Below are positions 10,779 through 21,880 of a stretch of DNA of 64,000 nt, piece after piece. Within the stretch, counting starts at the first letter, position 1; each line of letters begins with the position of its first letter. Source of the DNA: Eremomyces bilateralis CBS 781.70 (Eukaryota > Ascomycota > Dothideomycetes > Eremomycetales > Eremomycetaceae); contig NW_022985075.1 of the NCBI RefSeq assembly GCF_010015585.1, positions 372,001-436,000 on the forward strand, written 5' to 3'. The translations under genes were made by a program, and so were the position numbers. The notes beneath the pieces were generated by a model. The model saw only the letters and a list, made by a program, of their open reading frames with translations. It ran no database searches and was not told where the DNA came from.

Positions 10779-13700
10779 TCACTCCAACCCTTTCCTAAAC
10801 AGTCGCTTGACCCCGCCCACATTCCCTAAACTTCCAAACTCGCCACCCAAACTCGCCATCTTCGCCCGCTCCACCATCCCCTCCACCCATTCCTTCTTCT
10901 CCCCGCTCAATTCCAGCTTCTTCACAGCCGGACCCGCCAACCCCACTTCTTGTGCAGATGTGAACGGAGTGCTGGCGCTCCTTCTAGAGTTGGCGGACTG
11001 CGGTCCGACGGACGGGGTCGTCTCACGTGACCCATGATCATCCGTTCCACCCCCCGGGAAGACCTCCGTGGAGGTACCGAGCTCCTTGCTAAGTGGCGTG
11101 CCAGCCATACTCGGCTCTCGGGATTTCGGGCTGGAAGTCAACACCTCGAACCCCACCCCGCCACCGACTGACCCCTCCGCATTGTCGACTCTCGTCCGCC
11201 GACCATGGTGTTCGATGTAGTTCTGAAGATACGCCCCGAGGTCCGCCCAGCCGCCGCCGACGCGGACCATCACCCGATCGCCGATACGACGGATGTGGAG
11301 CTTGAGCGGAGGAGCGGAGGTTCCCGGCCGATGGAGGTGATAGAGGCGAATGTCGGAGTCCGAGGAACCGGAAGCGTTGGGGACTTGAACTAGCGTGGAT
11401 GGAGCGGCGGATACGGAGCGGAAAGCAGGTCGGCGATGCGAATCGCTGGGAGCGCCGACCGGTCGGAGCTTTGAAGATGGCTCGGAATCTGGTGCTGGGG
11501 AGTTTCGACCTGATTCTGGCATTAACGACGGGGAAGCTCTACCAGATCGTAAATGTGATGGGGTAATTGGGGGTTTGAGCGGGGTGGAAGCCGACCTCGA
11601 ACCACTGGTGCGTGGTCCTGGAGGTCGCTTAGCGATATTGATTGTAGAAACTTTGGCGTTGGATTTAGGTCCGATTGGAGTGGTAGGTGTTGTGGATATT
11701 CTGTCGGAGGTAGGGACGGGTTGTAGTTTAATATTACCAGATACACTGCTGAGGATATCTGATATCTGCGCGTTCAGATCCGCTTTAGAAAATACTGTCT
11801 CCGTTGGCGACGCTTGCGGAGAGGCCACATCACTAGGATTGGATATAGCCGTATTGGAATTGGAGCCGTTCCGCATTCCTTCGTTATGTTGTCGAGCTTT
11901 ATTAATCCGGAGTGCTAACGGTGGCGCCTGGGAATCTGTCTTTTGGCGTAGAGGAGAATCTTCTACTGTAGCGAATGATGCACCGACTGGGTCAGAAGCT
12001 GCTGAGCTGGCAATAGATGAGATGCTGCCTGCTCGATATCGGCTACCTTCGGTGGGCCTCAGATCATTGCTAGGCGCCCCTTCTTCTTCAGATCGATCCG
12101 GGGCCGGAGGTGGAGCGCCCTCTTGTTGGGTAGTAGGACCTCCGATGGGGTCAGACTCGGATGTACGGCGACTTTGACCGTTTGAAAGAGCGGAAGGTGA
12201 AGTTGCCGTGGAGGCTCCTTGTGAAGAGGTGTGTTGAGGCATGCCTAATATCGAGCCAGAGCTGTTGCGACGGATATTGATGCTCTTGACCTAGATAGGA
12301 CGTTAGAGGTGGATATAGGCCGGAAGGGGGAATCAACAGTACCTGAGCACGGGGAAGGGACCCAATAGATGTTACCGAAGCCCTCTTAAGTGGAAACGGA
12401 GGCCTAGAATCGGCTTTACCGCCGTCGTCATCACCTGATGGCTCCCTAACTGGCTCATGCTCAGGTAGCCGAGTACTGGATTCACCAATAGGTTCGGGTG
12501 ACGCTGGAATATCGGCAGCTTCTTGGTCAGTGTCTGTCGCACTATGGATTTTCGACGCGGCAGGTTGTTCTAGGGATGATGCACGATTAACGTCTTGGGT
12601 GGTCGCACTCTCGATCAACTCTTTGGCGCCGTCTTGTACTTGCGTTACCGCTATTTCGTCCGGCAGAATAGCAGGGCCTCCAGCCAGCATATCGTGGTGT
12701 TGTATATCGGTCGGGGACAGAGTTTCATCCGGCACAGAGCTCTGCTCAACGTCTTGTCCCTGCTGTTTTACTAACCGCATCTGCAGATCGAGCACACCAT
12801 TCCGACTCTCAACGGCCCACCGTCCATATTCAGTTTCAAGATCTTCAAAATCATCGATCCACTGGTCCGGCAGGGAGTCCTCCAACCCTTCCAGGGCATC
12901 GAGCATGTCATCCAGCTTTCGGCCTAGCGAGGTGATCTTCTGCTCTAGAACGCCCTTGATAACCGTCAACGCTTCGGCATGTTGGGTAATGGATGTATCC
13001 GTGAGGCCAGAGCTGGCAACTGGCTTGATAGCTTCCCAGCCAAGCTCCATGGCTTTCGTCGCATGGTCGAGGGACTCTAGGAACTGTGGCAGGCCTCTTA
13101 ACACGCGCAATCGGACAGACCATGTATCTAAGGATGATCGGAGTGAGTAGAGGTCGGGTAAGCATTGCATGAGAAGATGTGTCGTCAAAAGAGGCATGTC
13201 ATCCATCAATTCGAGGCGCGCGAGTTGACTCTCCGTTCGACTTGCATGGGAGTAACTGGAGGTTGGGCGTGATCGGCTTGAATAGTAGCCCAAGACGCGA
13301 TCTTTCAAGTCTTCCAGCTCGAGGCCGGAAAGTGAGCCTTGTATGTCATCGAGGCGCGTTTGATGCAGATTTATCCGGGTAAGGGTAAAGGGACCATTGT
13401 CGTTTAGGACCGTATCGAAGTTGCCCGCCTTGTTTATGCCTTCCTCTCTGGCATGTTCGTCATCCGTCTCGTCTCTCATCTTAAATGAGCCACTCCAGCC
13501 CCATTTCTGGATTTCATTGCACCATCCCCTCAACCTCTCCGCGGCCTGTGCAACGCGAATAGCCAGCTCCTTCTCCGCCGCGGTAGCTGTCCGAATCGCT
13601 ACAAGTAATCTCTCATCGGCTATCACCGGTTCTTTCTCTTGTATTTGATCAACATCGCGGTCACGAAACTCCACGGCCTGTATAGCCAGCAGTGCCTGTC

Positions 13701-13875
13701 CTGGTGACACTCTTCTTAATCCATTGACAGCCGGGTCGGCATTCTGCGCCGAATTCGTTCGGTCTCGGGATTTTGCAGGCGATATGACCACTTGAGGAGT
13801 GACGCCGGATTCGTATAAGGACGGGGACAGACGCGTCGGGTCGGTAAGATCCCAGGGACCCAAAGGACTGGACAT
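10779..13875 (-). CDS. GAR (GAS2-related) domain protein, probable microtubule-associated
   Basis: Two exons (12343-13875, 10779-12290) separated by a 52-bp intron encode 1014 residues. The splice joins ..SLPRAQ to VKSINIRRNSSG in phase. The N-terminal half is helical and charged, with Leu/Trp heptad-like spacing that suggests spectrin-like or coiled-coil structure. After a long Ser/Pro-rich disordered stretch, the GAR domain lies near residues 819-880 (LKLHIRRIGDRVMVRVGGGW, then LGAYLQNYIEHH). In spectraplakins and Gas2 this domain binds microtubules, so a cytoskeletal role is inferred by homology. An ATG nine codons upstream is possible, but MSSPLGPWD is the more typical start. Many plus-strand frames across it are antisense shadows. 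Confidence 0.88.
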
Positions 13876-14604
13876 GGTGTGTTTGTCGTGGGTGCGGCAC
13901 AAGAACGCTATCGGGAAGGAAGAGCAGTGAGGTATATTGTTCGCATGTCGTTATTTCGAACCTCGCGATCGGCGGAATCTAGAATTGCTCAGATGGTTGC
14001 TCGACTCCACCAAGAGGGCGATCCTGGAGGGCATGTAGGCGGGGAGTGTGCTACATCTGATGTCCCGGAACGGTCTCTTTTCTTCGGAGAGAGAGCGACG
14101 TGAATGGGAGCGAAGACAAAGCAGGAACCGATTGAATAGTTGGAGTGATGATGATTTACACTATGGATCAAAGGAAAGCCTGCAGACTGCAGACGTCAGT
14201 CGTGGCTCAACCTGGATGGGGAAGGCGCCAACGTGAACTTCCGAAGGCCGAACTGAAACATGGACCCACCGATCCACAGGGCTGGATCGCATTTAATGCC
14301 CTAGTGCCTTGGTGCCTTACAAGTCTCGATCTGAATGTAGCTGCTTTATTATCAAAGACTAATTAGCGAGGCCATTGACCTCGTGGTAACTACAGCTTGT
14401 GTTATTTCCTTATCCTATATACCTTGGTAGACAGAGCTTTTGTTGATATGCAAATGATATCCAAATACCATGAACCTCGTCACAATATGGTTCAATCCTC
14501 CACGGTCTCATTGCCCGGCCATACCAATCCTGTGCAGGCACTCTCCACCAGGTCTCTCAAACGCCGATGCTAAACCAAAGCAGAGGCAGCCCAGCCGCTT
14601 AGAC
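13876..14604. other. Intergenic region between two minus-strand genes
   Basis: It contains the presumed promoter of the GAR gene and the 3' flank of the Hsp70-like gene. No coding segment or recognisable motif is seen. Confidence 0.5.
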
Positions 14605-16811
14605 TCAGTGGAATTTCGCCGCGACGACCCCGTAACGGACGCCATCGACCTTCAACTCAAAGGTCAAACCAGCGCTTTCAATCCGCATATCGAGCGTGAA
14701 ATCCAGATTATCAAATTCCACGCCTTTAGTCGTAGTCAGTCGCGTGAACAGGGACCGTGGGACGGCGTTGAGGTCTGTCCGCAGGGTGCAGACGGTGGTC
14801 AACTCCTTGTGGTACGCGTCCGGCGCGTCGTCGTCGTTGCAGCCGATGAGCTCATCCTCGACGATGAGGGATTGGCCGGGGCGGAAATTGCGAGTGTAGT
14901 GGAAGGAGATGGGGTTATGCTCTGACACTTGCTGATCCTATGGCTGAATGAGCACTTGATTCCCCAGGCTGAAATGAATGAGTATACCTTGGCAATGTGC
15001 CATTGCATCCTGTCACTGACCATCCACCGCTCCCACAGCGGACTCCAGTATCGATCTTCCATTGGATGCCTCGTGGCATCGAAAACTGTCGCGTAACTCG
15101 TCCCATAATGCCATCTGCTTCTTCTAGAAATCACCATACTCCCTTCCAACCCCCTCAGCACCGCCCCCCGAACAACCGCCGTCCACGCATACATCGGGTG
15201 CATGACCTCGATGGCGCTCGAGGAATCCGTACAGGCGGCATGCGTGGGTTTCTCCGTGTACGGCGGTGGAGGTGTGGCGTTGAAATTGGCCTTCATACAT
15301 CGATAGAGATAATTTGACTGCCCAAAGCCACCAACTAGCACAATGCCGGAGACGACACCCCCTTTCCCCCTGATACTGCTCACCTGTCCCTCCACGAGCT
15401 CCACCACCTCCTTCACCACGGGCTCGAAAATCTCTTTGATTTGGGAGGGCGACATGGTCATGAACCCGTCCATGACCCCTGCGTCTTCATCGTCGGGCAA
15501 TCCCGGGAACGGGATGTTGACTTCCTGGTGCTCTTCTTCGCTGTAGGTCCGTTTGACGAATTCGTCGAAGTACTTGAGGCCCATGTTCCAGGTCTTGGGC
15601 TTCTTTTCCCGCATGCGACTGTAGTGCTCTTCGCCGATGCGCTGCTTCACATGCTCTTCAAACCTATAATTAAGGAATGCAGATCCACAGAGTCCACCAT
15701 TGCCGACTGCTGATTCTTCAACTCGTAGCGGATTAAGCTGGGTGATCTGATAGGCTATTAGGTCGACAGTCCCACCCCCTATCACAAAGTCAACTCAACA
15801 TCCACCGCAGACAAGATGCCGCGTAGTAGCAGCAAATCTGAGGCAAGGTTTACTTACCAGCGTCACAAACGATGAAGTTGTCGCCAATACTGAGATGATT
15901 TGGCTGGATCGCTTTCAGCGTATACACCGCCGCCGCCTCGGGCTCCGAAATCAACTTCAAATCATGCCGACTCCCCATCCCAGCTCTTTCTGCCGCTGAT
16001 AGTGTGCCTGCTTTCGCTGCATCCGACCAGACTGCCGGCACCGTCAACACGAACTCGACCTTCGTCCGCGCCATGAAGCTCTCGCCGTAGCGCATGGTCA
16101 ACGTTTCGACCGTGTGCTTGTAGATCTGGGTGAGATAGTCCGACACGGCATCGCCAACGGTCCGCTCGTATTTCCGCAGCTGTGCGGCTGTCTCCAAGGG
16201 CGAGACGAAGTGCGGGAGCTTCTGGTTGTGGTCGAGAAACAGCTTGATGCAGCGGAGGCGCGTTTCCTCAGGCTTGAATTGGAAGCCCCATTTGATGCCT
16301 TGTGGGCGAGGTGGTTCGGTACCATCATCATTCAGTGATAGCGGTGTGTCTGGGGCGTCTAGGAGGTCATAGTATCCAATCTCCGTCGGCACTTTGTCCG
16401 ATGTGATTCCGTTCCCTCCAGGCCATCTGCAAGGTAGCGACTTAGATTTTTGACTCAATAAGTTTGCATGAATGATTACCTACGTTTTTATTATGTCAAT
16501 TTCATCCGGACACCCGCTATACACGGCGGCCACCCTACCTCGTATCGGCGGTCAGAAGAGGGGACGCAGATCATTTGGGCGCGCGATCGGACCAGCACTC
16601 ACGCAGAATAAGTCGTGCCGAAATCAACCCCCACAATCAATCGATTCTCTTTCTGACTCTGATAAGCCAGATCTTGATCAGCAAGTGGGGAAGGGGACCG
16701 CGGTGCCGTCATCAACGTCGGTGCCGTATCAGCGGCGATAATGGTTCCCATGGATTGGTGAAGGGTTCCCAAGCCGTAGCTCGAGGATCGTTTGGGGATC
16801 TCAATCGGCAT
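14605..16811 (-). CDS. Hsp70-family ATPase (non-canonical fungal Hsp70-like protein)
   Basis: Five exons (16603-16811, 16484-16534, 15858-16426, 14988-15778, 14605-14931) give 648 residues; the introns are 56-79 bp. The actin/Hsp70 ATPase signatures are present: phosphate-1 loop VGVDFGTTYSA near residue 60, phosphate-2 loop DAGGGTVDL near 275 (rebuilt across intron 3), and adenosine motif VLVGGFGQSNYL near 425. The C-terminal part does not resemble the substrate-binding domain and lid of ordinary Hsp70, and there is no EEVD or HDEL tail. This places it with the Hsp12A-like or fungal-expanded Hsp70 relatives, whose clients are mostly unknown. The ATPase fold is secure; the cellular role is not. 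Confidence 0.88.
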
Positions 16812-17636
16812 CTTTGCTATTCATTTGATTACATCTGTCTCTTAAATCCAGGTCGCCTGGGAAATTCCACCAGGCTATTCCGTACAGATGGATCTGCTGG
16901 CGTTGGGGTTCACAGCCAACGTTAGGCGAGCCCTTCAGGGACAAGCGCGTTTGGGGTTGCAGACCGCTCAGGGACGTCGTGTTAAGTGAGGGGCAGGACA
17001 CGGGCAACCGAGACACACAACGAAACAGCTAATAGCACCGTGTATATGCAAGCAATCCAAATCCAATATCAAGCAATTGAAACATTTATTGCCGTTGGAG
17101 AAGCGGACTGCGGAAAATAGGATGAAGCACGCGCCTGAGAATCGATCACGTCGACCGCTGGTAGCTCAGGGGTCGAAGCCCCAAGGCCCCAGGCCCAGGG
17201 TTCAGCCCTTCGGAACTCGATTAATCGAATAATTTATAATCGAATCCTTCGGGCGCACGTTTCCCCTGGTTCCATCGTATTCACTAACTCGGTAATGATA
17301 TCCGCCAGGACTGAGGACTTGACTACTTGCGAATTGAGGAGAGTCGCGATGCGCCATAATTCGTTCTCATTAATACTCCATGTTCTGCTGAAGCCTTGAA
17401 ACCTGAAGTACACGAAACCTGTCCGTGTCTGAGGGGTTTGGTCATTGTGCGAATTTTTTTAAGCTTCAACCCGTGCCCCAGCAAACACTGCTCCACGGCC
17501 AAGGACATATATTAAAATTTGACGTTTACCAAAGCGTGGAGGCCAATAATTCGAAAGTGGAATTGCAGTCGGCGGGGTTATTGTTATTTTTATTGAAATG
17601 GTATAACATGTCCCCCAGTATCCCGGAACGAGGACC
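16812..17636. other. Intergenic region
   Basis: It holds the Hsp70-like promoter and the 3' flank of the permease. A 12-bp palindrome (TCGATTAATCGA, about 17218) and a GC-rich stretch at 17158-17215 are visible. No gene is recognised. Confidence 0.5.
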
Positions 17637-19473
17637 TCAATCATGGAAGACGATTCTTGGACCCTGATAGTGCTTCCGGGCATAACAGAACCAATTCACC
17701 GTTCCAAAAAACGCTGCAATCCCTAAGATGACAACGTTGTAATCTATTCTGTTAGATAGATCTTCGTGGTGGGTGCTGCGCTGGACTTACTCATGGATTC
17801 TGCGGTGACCGGTACAAACGCCGGAAACAGGAAAAATATGCACAATATCGAAGGCATGCAAACAGCCCAGACGTTGATTATCCATCCAGCCCAGTTCGGC
17901 AAGCCGAATGCTCGGTTCCTCGGCAGGTACGTCGTGGATCTTCTCTGATACAGAACCAATGCCGTTGGCATGATGAAGGATAGCAACTGGAGTGTCACGC
18001 ATGAAGACACAAGAGCATTGAAAGCTGGATGCGAAAGTCAGCACAAATGCGGTTCCATTCGTCCCGGGAAACTCGGCTTACCAGTGTCCGATGCGAGAAT
18101 GAGCAGCCCACAGGCAGCAAGAACCCCCCAAACGACGAGGATGGACGATACCGGGACCTCGAGGGTAGGATGGATCTGACGAAACAGTCCCGAAAAGACG
18201 AGTGCATTGTCCCGCGCCAACGCCCAAGTGATTCTCGATGCAGTTTGAATCACTGCATTTAGAACGAAAAAGGTCATGATGACACCGGCAATCAGCAGGC
18301 CAACAGCTCCGGCGTCTGAGCGCAGTCCAACGCGGTTGATCTCGAAGGGCAGGTAACTAGAGACAATATGGTCAACGCATATCCGCCTTGGAGTGTGTGG
18401 CAGCCTTACCCTTCAATGGCAAGAACCTCGTCAAAATCAGATATACTATACAGTATCGCGATGCCAAAGGTGAAAGCGGTGATGAAGCCGATACCAATGG
18501 CGCTGACGCCTGCTAAGGGAACAGAAGTCCGGGGGTTGGGAGCCTCCTCAGCCATATGTAGTGCAGCATCCAGCCCAGCGAAAATAAAGGATGTCGTTAG
18601 GAGTGCAGTGAGGAAGCATACACCATCAGGCCAACCAGTACTGTTCGAGAAGGTCGTCCATACAAATGTATGTGAGGCTTTCGGCGACGAGCGAATGAAT
18701 AACCCCAGAGTCGAGATAATGAACATGATGATGGTCGTTGCAACTAAACAAAGGGGCCAGGTTAGTCTTTTAAAAGGTTGCGGGTCAGGAAAGCGCTCAC
18801 ATCCAATGTCATGGGTTCTCGGCAGCTTCTTCAGCGCCAGCACGTTGTAAAGCACGACTATGAAACCAAATGATTCATAGATCAAGAAGGCATGCCATTT
18901 CTGCAGCACAAACTCCGGGTGGTAATATGTTACTATAGCCGGGATCTGCTGGCTCGGGATAACGATGATCGCAGCGCCGATGGCTATCCATGAAAGGTTC
19001 GCGAGAATCCCACAGGTGTACGAGAGACCGCGATTGAACCGTTTCGGCGCCAGGATCGAGACGAAGTGGTACTGGCCTCCCGCAGTGGGATAGACACTGG
19101 CGAGCTCGCCCATGCTCAGGGCGATGGCCATGTAGGCACTGGCAGTGATCATCATACCGTAGAGGAGCGTTGCAGGGCCGCCTTGGATCAGTGCGATTTG
19201 AGAGCTGGCGGACAGACCAGCCCAGCTGTTGCAGATGTTGAAGCATAGAGAGATCATGGTCACGGCACCGATGCTCTTCTTCATCTGGCCCTGGCCACCA
19301 GCCATCGTCGTCTGCACAATATCCCCGGAGGCATTGCTGGTGGTTGGTCCGGCGGCGTCATTGTTCTTCTCAATTTGGCCGGATTCTGCAGGGACATTAG
19401 TGTGGGAACTTGATGCCATAGATAACGGATACTGACCCAACGAAGAAAACTCAATATGCGTGTTGGACCCCAT
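17637..19473 (-). CDS. APC-superfamily amino acid/GABA/choline-type permease
   Basis: Five exons (18801-19473, 18410-18743, 18082-18356, 17791-18024, 17637-17743) give 540 residues; the four introns are 47-57 bp. A hydrophilic N-terminal tail of about 70 residues precedes roughly twelve hydrophobic segments. The early helices resemble fungal GABA/choline permeases (SIGAVTMISLCFNICNSWAG, MGELASVYPTAGGQYHFVS), with TTSFIFAGLDAALHMAEEAP in the middle as in UGA4-type carriers. It is probably plasma-membrane uptake of an amine, amino acid or GABA-like compound; the substrate cannot be read from sequence. It is divergent from the amine oxidase at 20353, and the 879-bp spacer carries tandem GATA sites, which suggests nitrogen-regulated co-expression. 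Confidence 0.9.
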
Positions 19474-19670
19474 GGTTCTGGAAGAGATTTGATATCCCGA
19501 GAATCAAACTGTACAAAAGGATGTTCAAGGAGGATCAAATACAATTTGCAAGTTCCCATAGAGGTACCGCTTTTATACATATGTAGCCTCTCGGGAACGA
19601 AAGTGAATATCCCTTCCACTGGTTGGACTGATAGAGCGAAGGCTATTCAATTTCGTCCGCCCGGGGGGCA

Positions 19671-19690
19671 CTTATCAAGTCTTATCAAGT
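19671..19690. promoter_or_regulatory. Tandem GATA-factor sites (CTTATCAAGT x2)
   Basis: Two perfect, adjacent copies of a 10-bp unit each contain CTTATC, the complement of GATAAG, so that on the minus strand both read TGATAAG (consensus HGATAR). They lie about 200 bp upstream of the permease start and about 660 bp upstream of the oxidase start. Paired HGATAR sites are the classic target of AreA-type nitrogen regulators in Aspergillus. Single HGATAR matches are also present at 20080-20085 and at 23709-23714. Confidence 0.6.
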
Positions 19691-19979
19691 GTAGTTGGGC
19701 GTTCGCAATCGAACAAGATACGTCGACAGTGGACTTGCTCAGAAGACGGCTCCCGAAGCGAGTCAAGTCTGCGCTACAGCCCAAGGGGAAGATACTGAGG
19801 TAATATCCGCCTGGGCCTTCAGCCAATCCAGCCAGTGAAGCTTCAGCGATGTCCCGGGAACCGTCCAGTCAACGGGCCCATACCCCTCACAATGCGGGGA
19901 ATTGGGCGATCCCGGACTGGAGAGTGCGAGTTAGTTATAAAGGAATCATGGAAACTACATCGTCAGTCAGTCTAGCTGT

Positions 19980-19990
19980 CACCGCGGCTA
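19980..19990. promoter_or_regulatory. Cluster motif copy 1, CACCGCGGCTA
   Basis: It lies in the permease/oxidase divergent spacer. The core CCGCGG is a back-to-back pair of CGG half-sites, the arrangement many Zn2Cys6 proteins bind. A TATAAAGG sequence at 19936-19943 lies just upstream on the oxidase side. Confidence 0.5.
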
Positions 19991-20058
19991 ATTCGATACG
20001 CTAGGTAGGGGTTGCTAGACCCTGTACGATACCACGCGTCGATTAATGCGCTAGCACA

Positions 20059-20068
20059 CACCGCGGCT
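20059..20068. promoter_or_regulatory. Cluster motif copy 2, CACCGCGGCT
   Basis: The second copy is in the same spacer and orientation, 79 bp after copy 1 and about 290 bp upstream of the oxidase ATG at 20353. Confidence 0.5.
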
Positions 20069-20352
20069 CACTAGCGGGTAGATAACCCCATCAGGGCAGA
20101 TCAGCTACGACTAAGCGTCGACCCCTGCATGCCGAAAATGCGGAGAAGGACTTCATGAACCATCGGATACGGGATAACGTCAGTTATCTAATTAATTTGT
20201 TCGCTGCCACGGATGGCCGCTGGCGGCTTGGGCGTATAAGACCGACGCTCCTCATGCTCCGTTCGGGAAAGACATTGATTCGCACTTCTCTGTCGAACCG
20301 ACGAGCCGTCATAACACCCTTCTCATCCGGACGCAAACCCAGACTTCTCACA

Positions 20353-21846
20353 ATGGTTGCAGCCGCTGAATCCGTCGACGTTCTAGTGGTGGGCGCCGGT
20401 TTGTCCGGTCTCCGAGCCGCCGTCGATGTTCATCGCGCTGGACTTTCGGTCGTCGTGCTCGAAGCACGGGACCGCGTCGGCGGCAAGACACTGAGCGTCG
20501 CCGCCTCGCATCTAGGTGGGAAGGTCGACCTCGGGGCTGCCTGGATCAACGACACCAACCAGAGTGAGATGTACAAACTCGCTCGCGAATTCGGCTTCGA
20601 CCTCGTCGAACAACGCTCCTCCGGGTTCAATCTGACCAAGGGATTGGACGGAAACCTGGTTAAGTTTCCGTTTAACTCGTCGGGCCCGGCGTCACCGCAA
20701 GATGAGGCTGCCCGGGATGCCTTTTACGGAGCACTGGTGGAACACGTCTCTGTGGCGAATCATGAGAGTCCGCATTTGTGCCCGGACGCACTGAAATTGG
20801 ACTCGATGACCTTTGAAGAATTCGCCAGGGCGGAATCGAAGAGTGAGGTCGGTGTCAATGTCGCAAATAGGATGTCAGCCGCGCTTCTCGGTGTGGATGC
20901 CGAAGAAGTGAGTGCATTATTTATGGTGGATTATATCCAAAGTGGAACCGGTCTTGAAAATATGTCATCGGATCTGAAGGATGGAGGACAGTACCTGCGG
21001 AACCGACAAGGTAAGATAATATTCTCCCCCGTTTTCTTCGGATACCAAAGCTAATTCTGCGAAGGGAACCAGGCATTCTCTGCCCGCATGGCAGCCAAGC
21101 TCCCTCAGAACTCCCTCCAGACATCGACAGCTGTGTCCAAAATCACGCAGTCGGGGTACAATATCTGTGAGGTTACAACAACCTCGGGATCAACCTATTA
21201 CGCAAAAACCGTCATCGTTTCGGTGCCCACCTGCGTTCTGCCCTCTATCACATTTGATCCACCTCTACCACCGGCCCGGATGTCTCTTTCTCAGAACACA
21301 CAATTGGGCTATTACGCCAAGGCAATTTTCATCTTTGATCGTCCCTGGTGGCGTGAAGCTGGTCTGAGTGGAATCATGGAGTCCGACGAAGGCCCGATAA
21401 GCTTTTCACGAGACAGCTGTGTTGAGGCGGATGGCCAGTATAGCATCACCTGCTTTATCGTTGGCGATCCTGGAAGGCGATGGTCGAAATGGTCTGCGGC
21501 CGAGCGCCGAAGACGAGTAGCGGAACAGTTCGATGCCCACTTCGGGCAGGCCGCAAGGGATGTAGGAGTGACGGTCCCGGCGGCGGTCAACATTATTGAA
21601 AAGGAATGGATCAAAGATCCTTGGGCCTGTGGAGCGCCGTCCGCGGTGATGATGCCGGGCACCTTGACGGGAGATGCAGGCAAATCCATTCGAGAGCCGT
21701 TGAGGAATGTGCATTTCGTCGGGACGGAGACAGCACTGGTATGGAAAGGATATATGGAGGGAGCTGTTCGATCTGGCATAAGGGGAGCACAAGAAGTAAT
21801 CCAGAAGCTGTCGAGTCGGACCCTGGAAAGGGCAAAGTTGTCCTAG
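20353..21846 (+). CDS. Flavin monoamine oxidase (stand-alone)
   Basis: Two exons (20353-21010, 21065-21846) with a 54-bp intron give 479 residues. The N terminus is a Rossmann FAD site (DVLVVGAGLSGLRAA, VVVLEARDRVGGK) and the C terminus the conserved FAD/active-site segment (FVGTETALVWKGYMEGA). The Lys that contacts N5-bound water in MAOs is present (GYYAKAIFIFDRPWW), as is the second cage Tyr (KGYMEGA). At the position of the covalent-FAD Cys of human MAO (SGGCY) the sequence reads CGAP, so FAD is probably non-covalent and the first cage Tyr is missing. The predicted reaction is oxidative deamination of an amine to an imine plus H2O2; the substrate is unknown. Its neighbours are the permease (divergent) and the regulator (convergent, 34 bp). 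It ends AKLS, not a canonical PTS1. In-frame ATGs at 20155 and 20254 could add an N-terminal extension. Confidence 0.92.
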
Positions 21847-21880
21847 TATGTCGGGTATATTGGAGTGACCCAAGATAGTG

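Noticed and set aside
11395-12177. 260-codon plus-strand frame
   Set aside because: It is fully antisense to the GAR-domain gene, low in complexity and has no domain, so it is a codon-bias shadow.
17158-17215. tRNA-like run (GGTAGCTCAGG followed by GGGTTCAGCCC)
   Set aside because: Two tRNA-like boxes are present, but I could not fold acceptor, anticodon and T arms with correct spacing; it looks like a GC-rich hairpin region.
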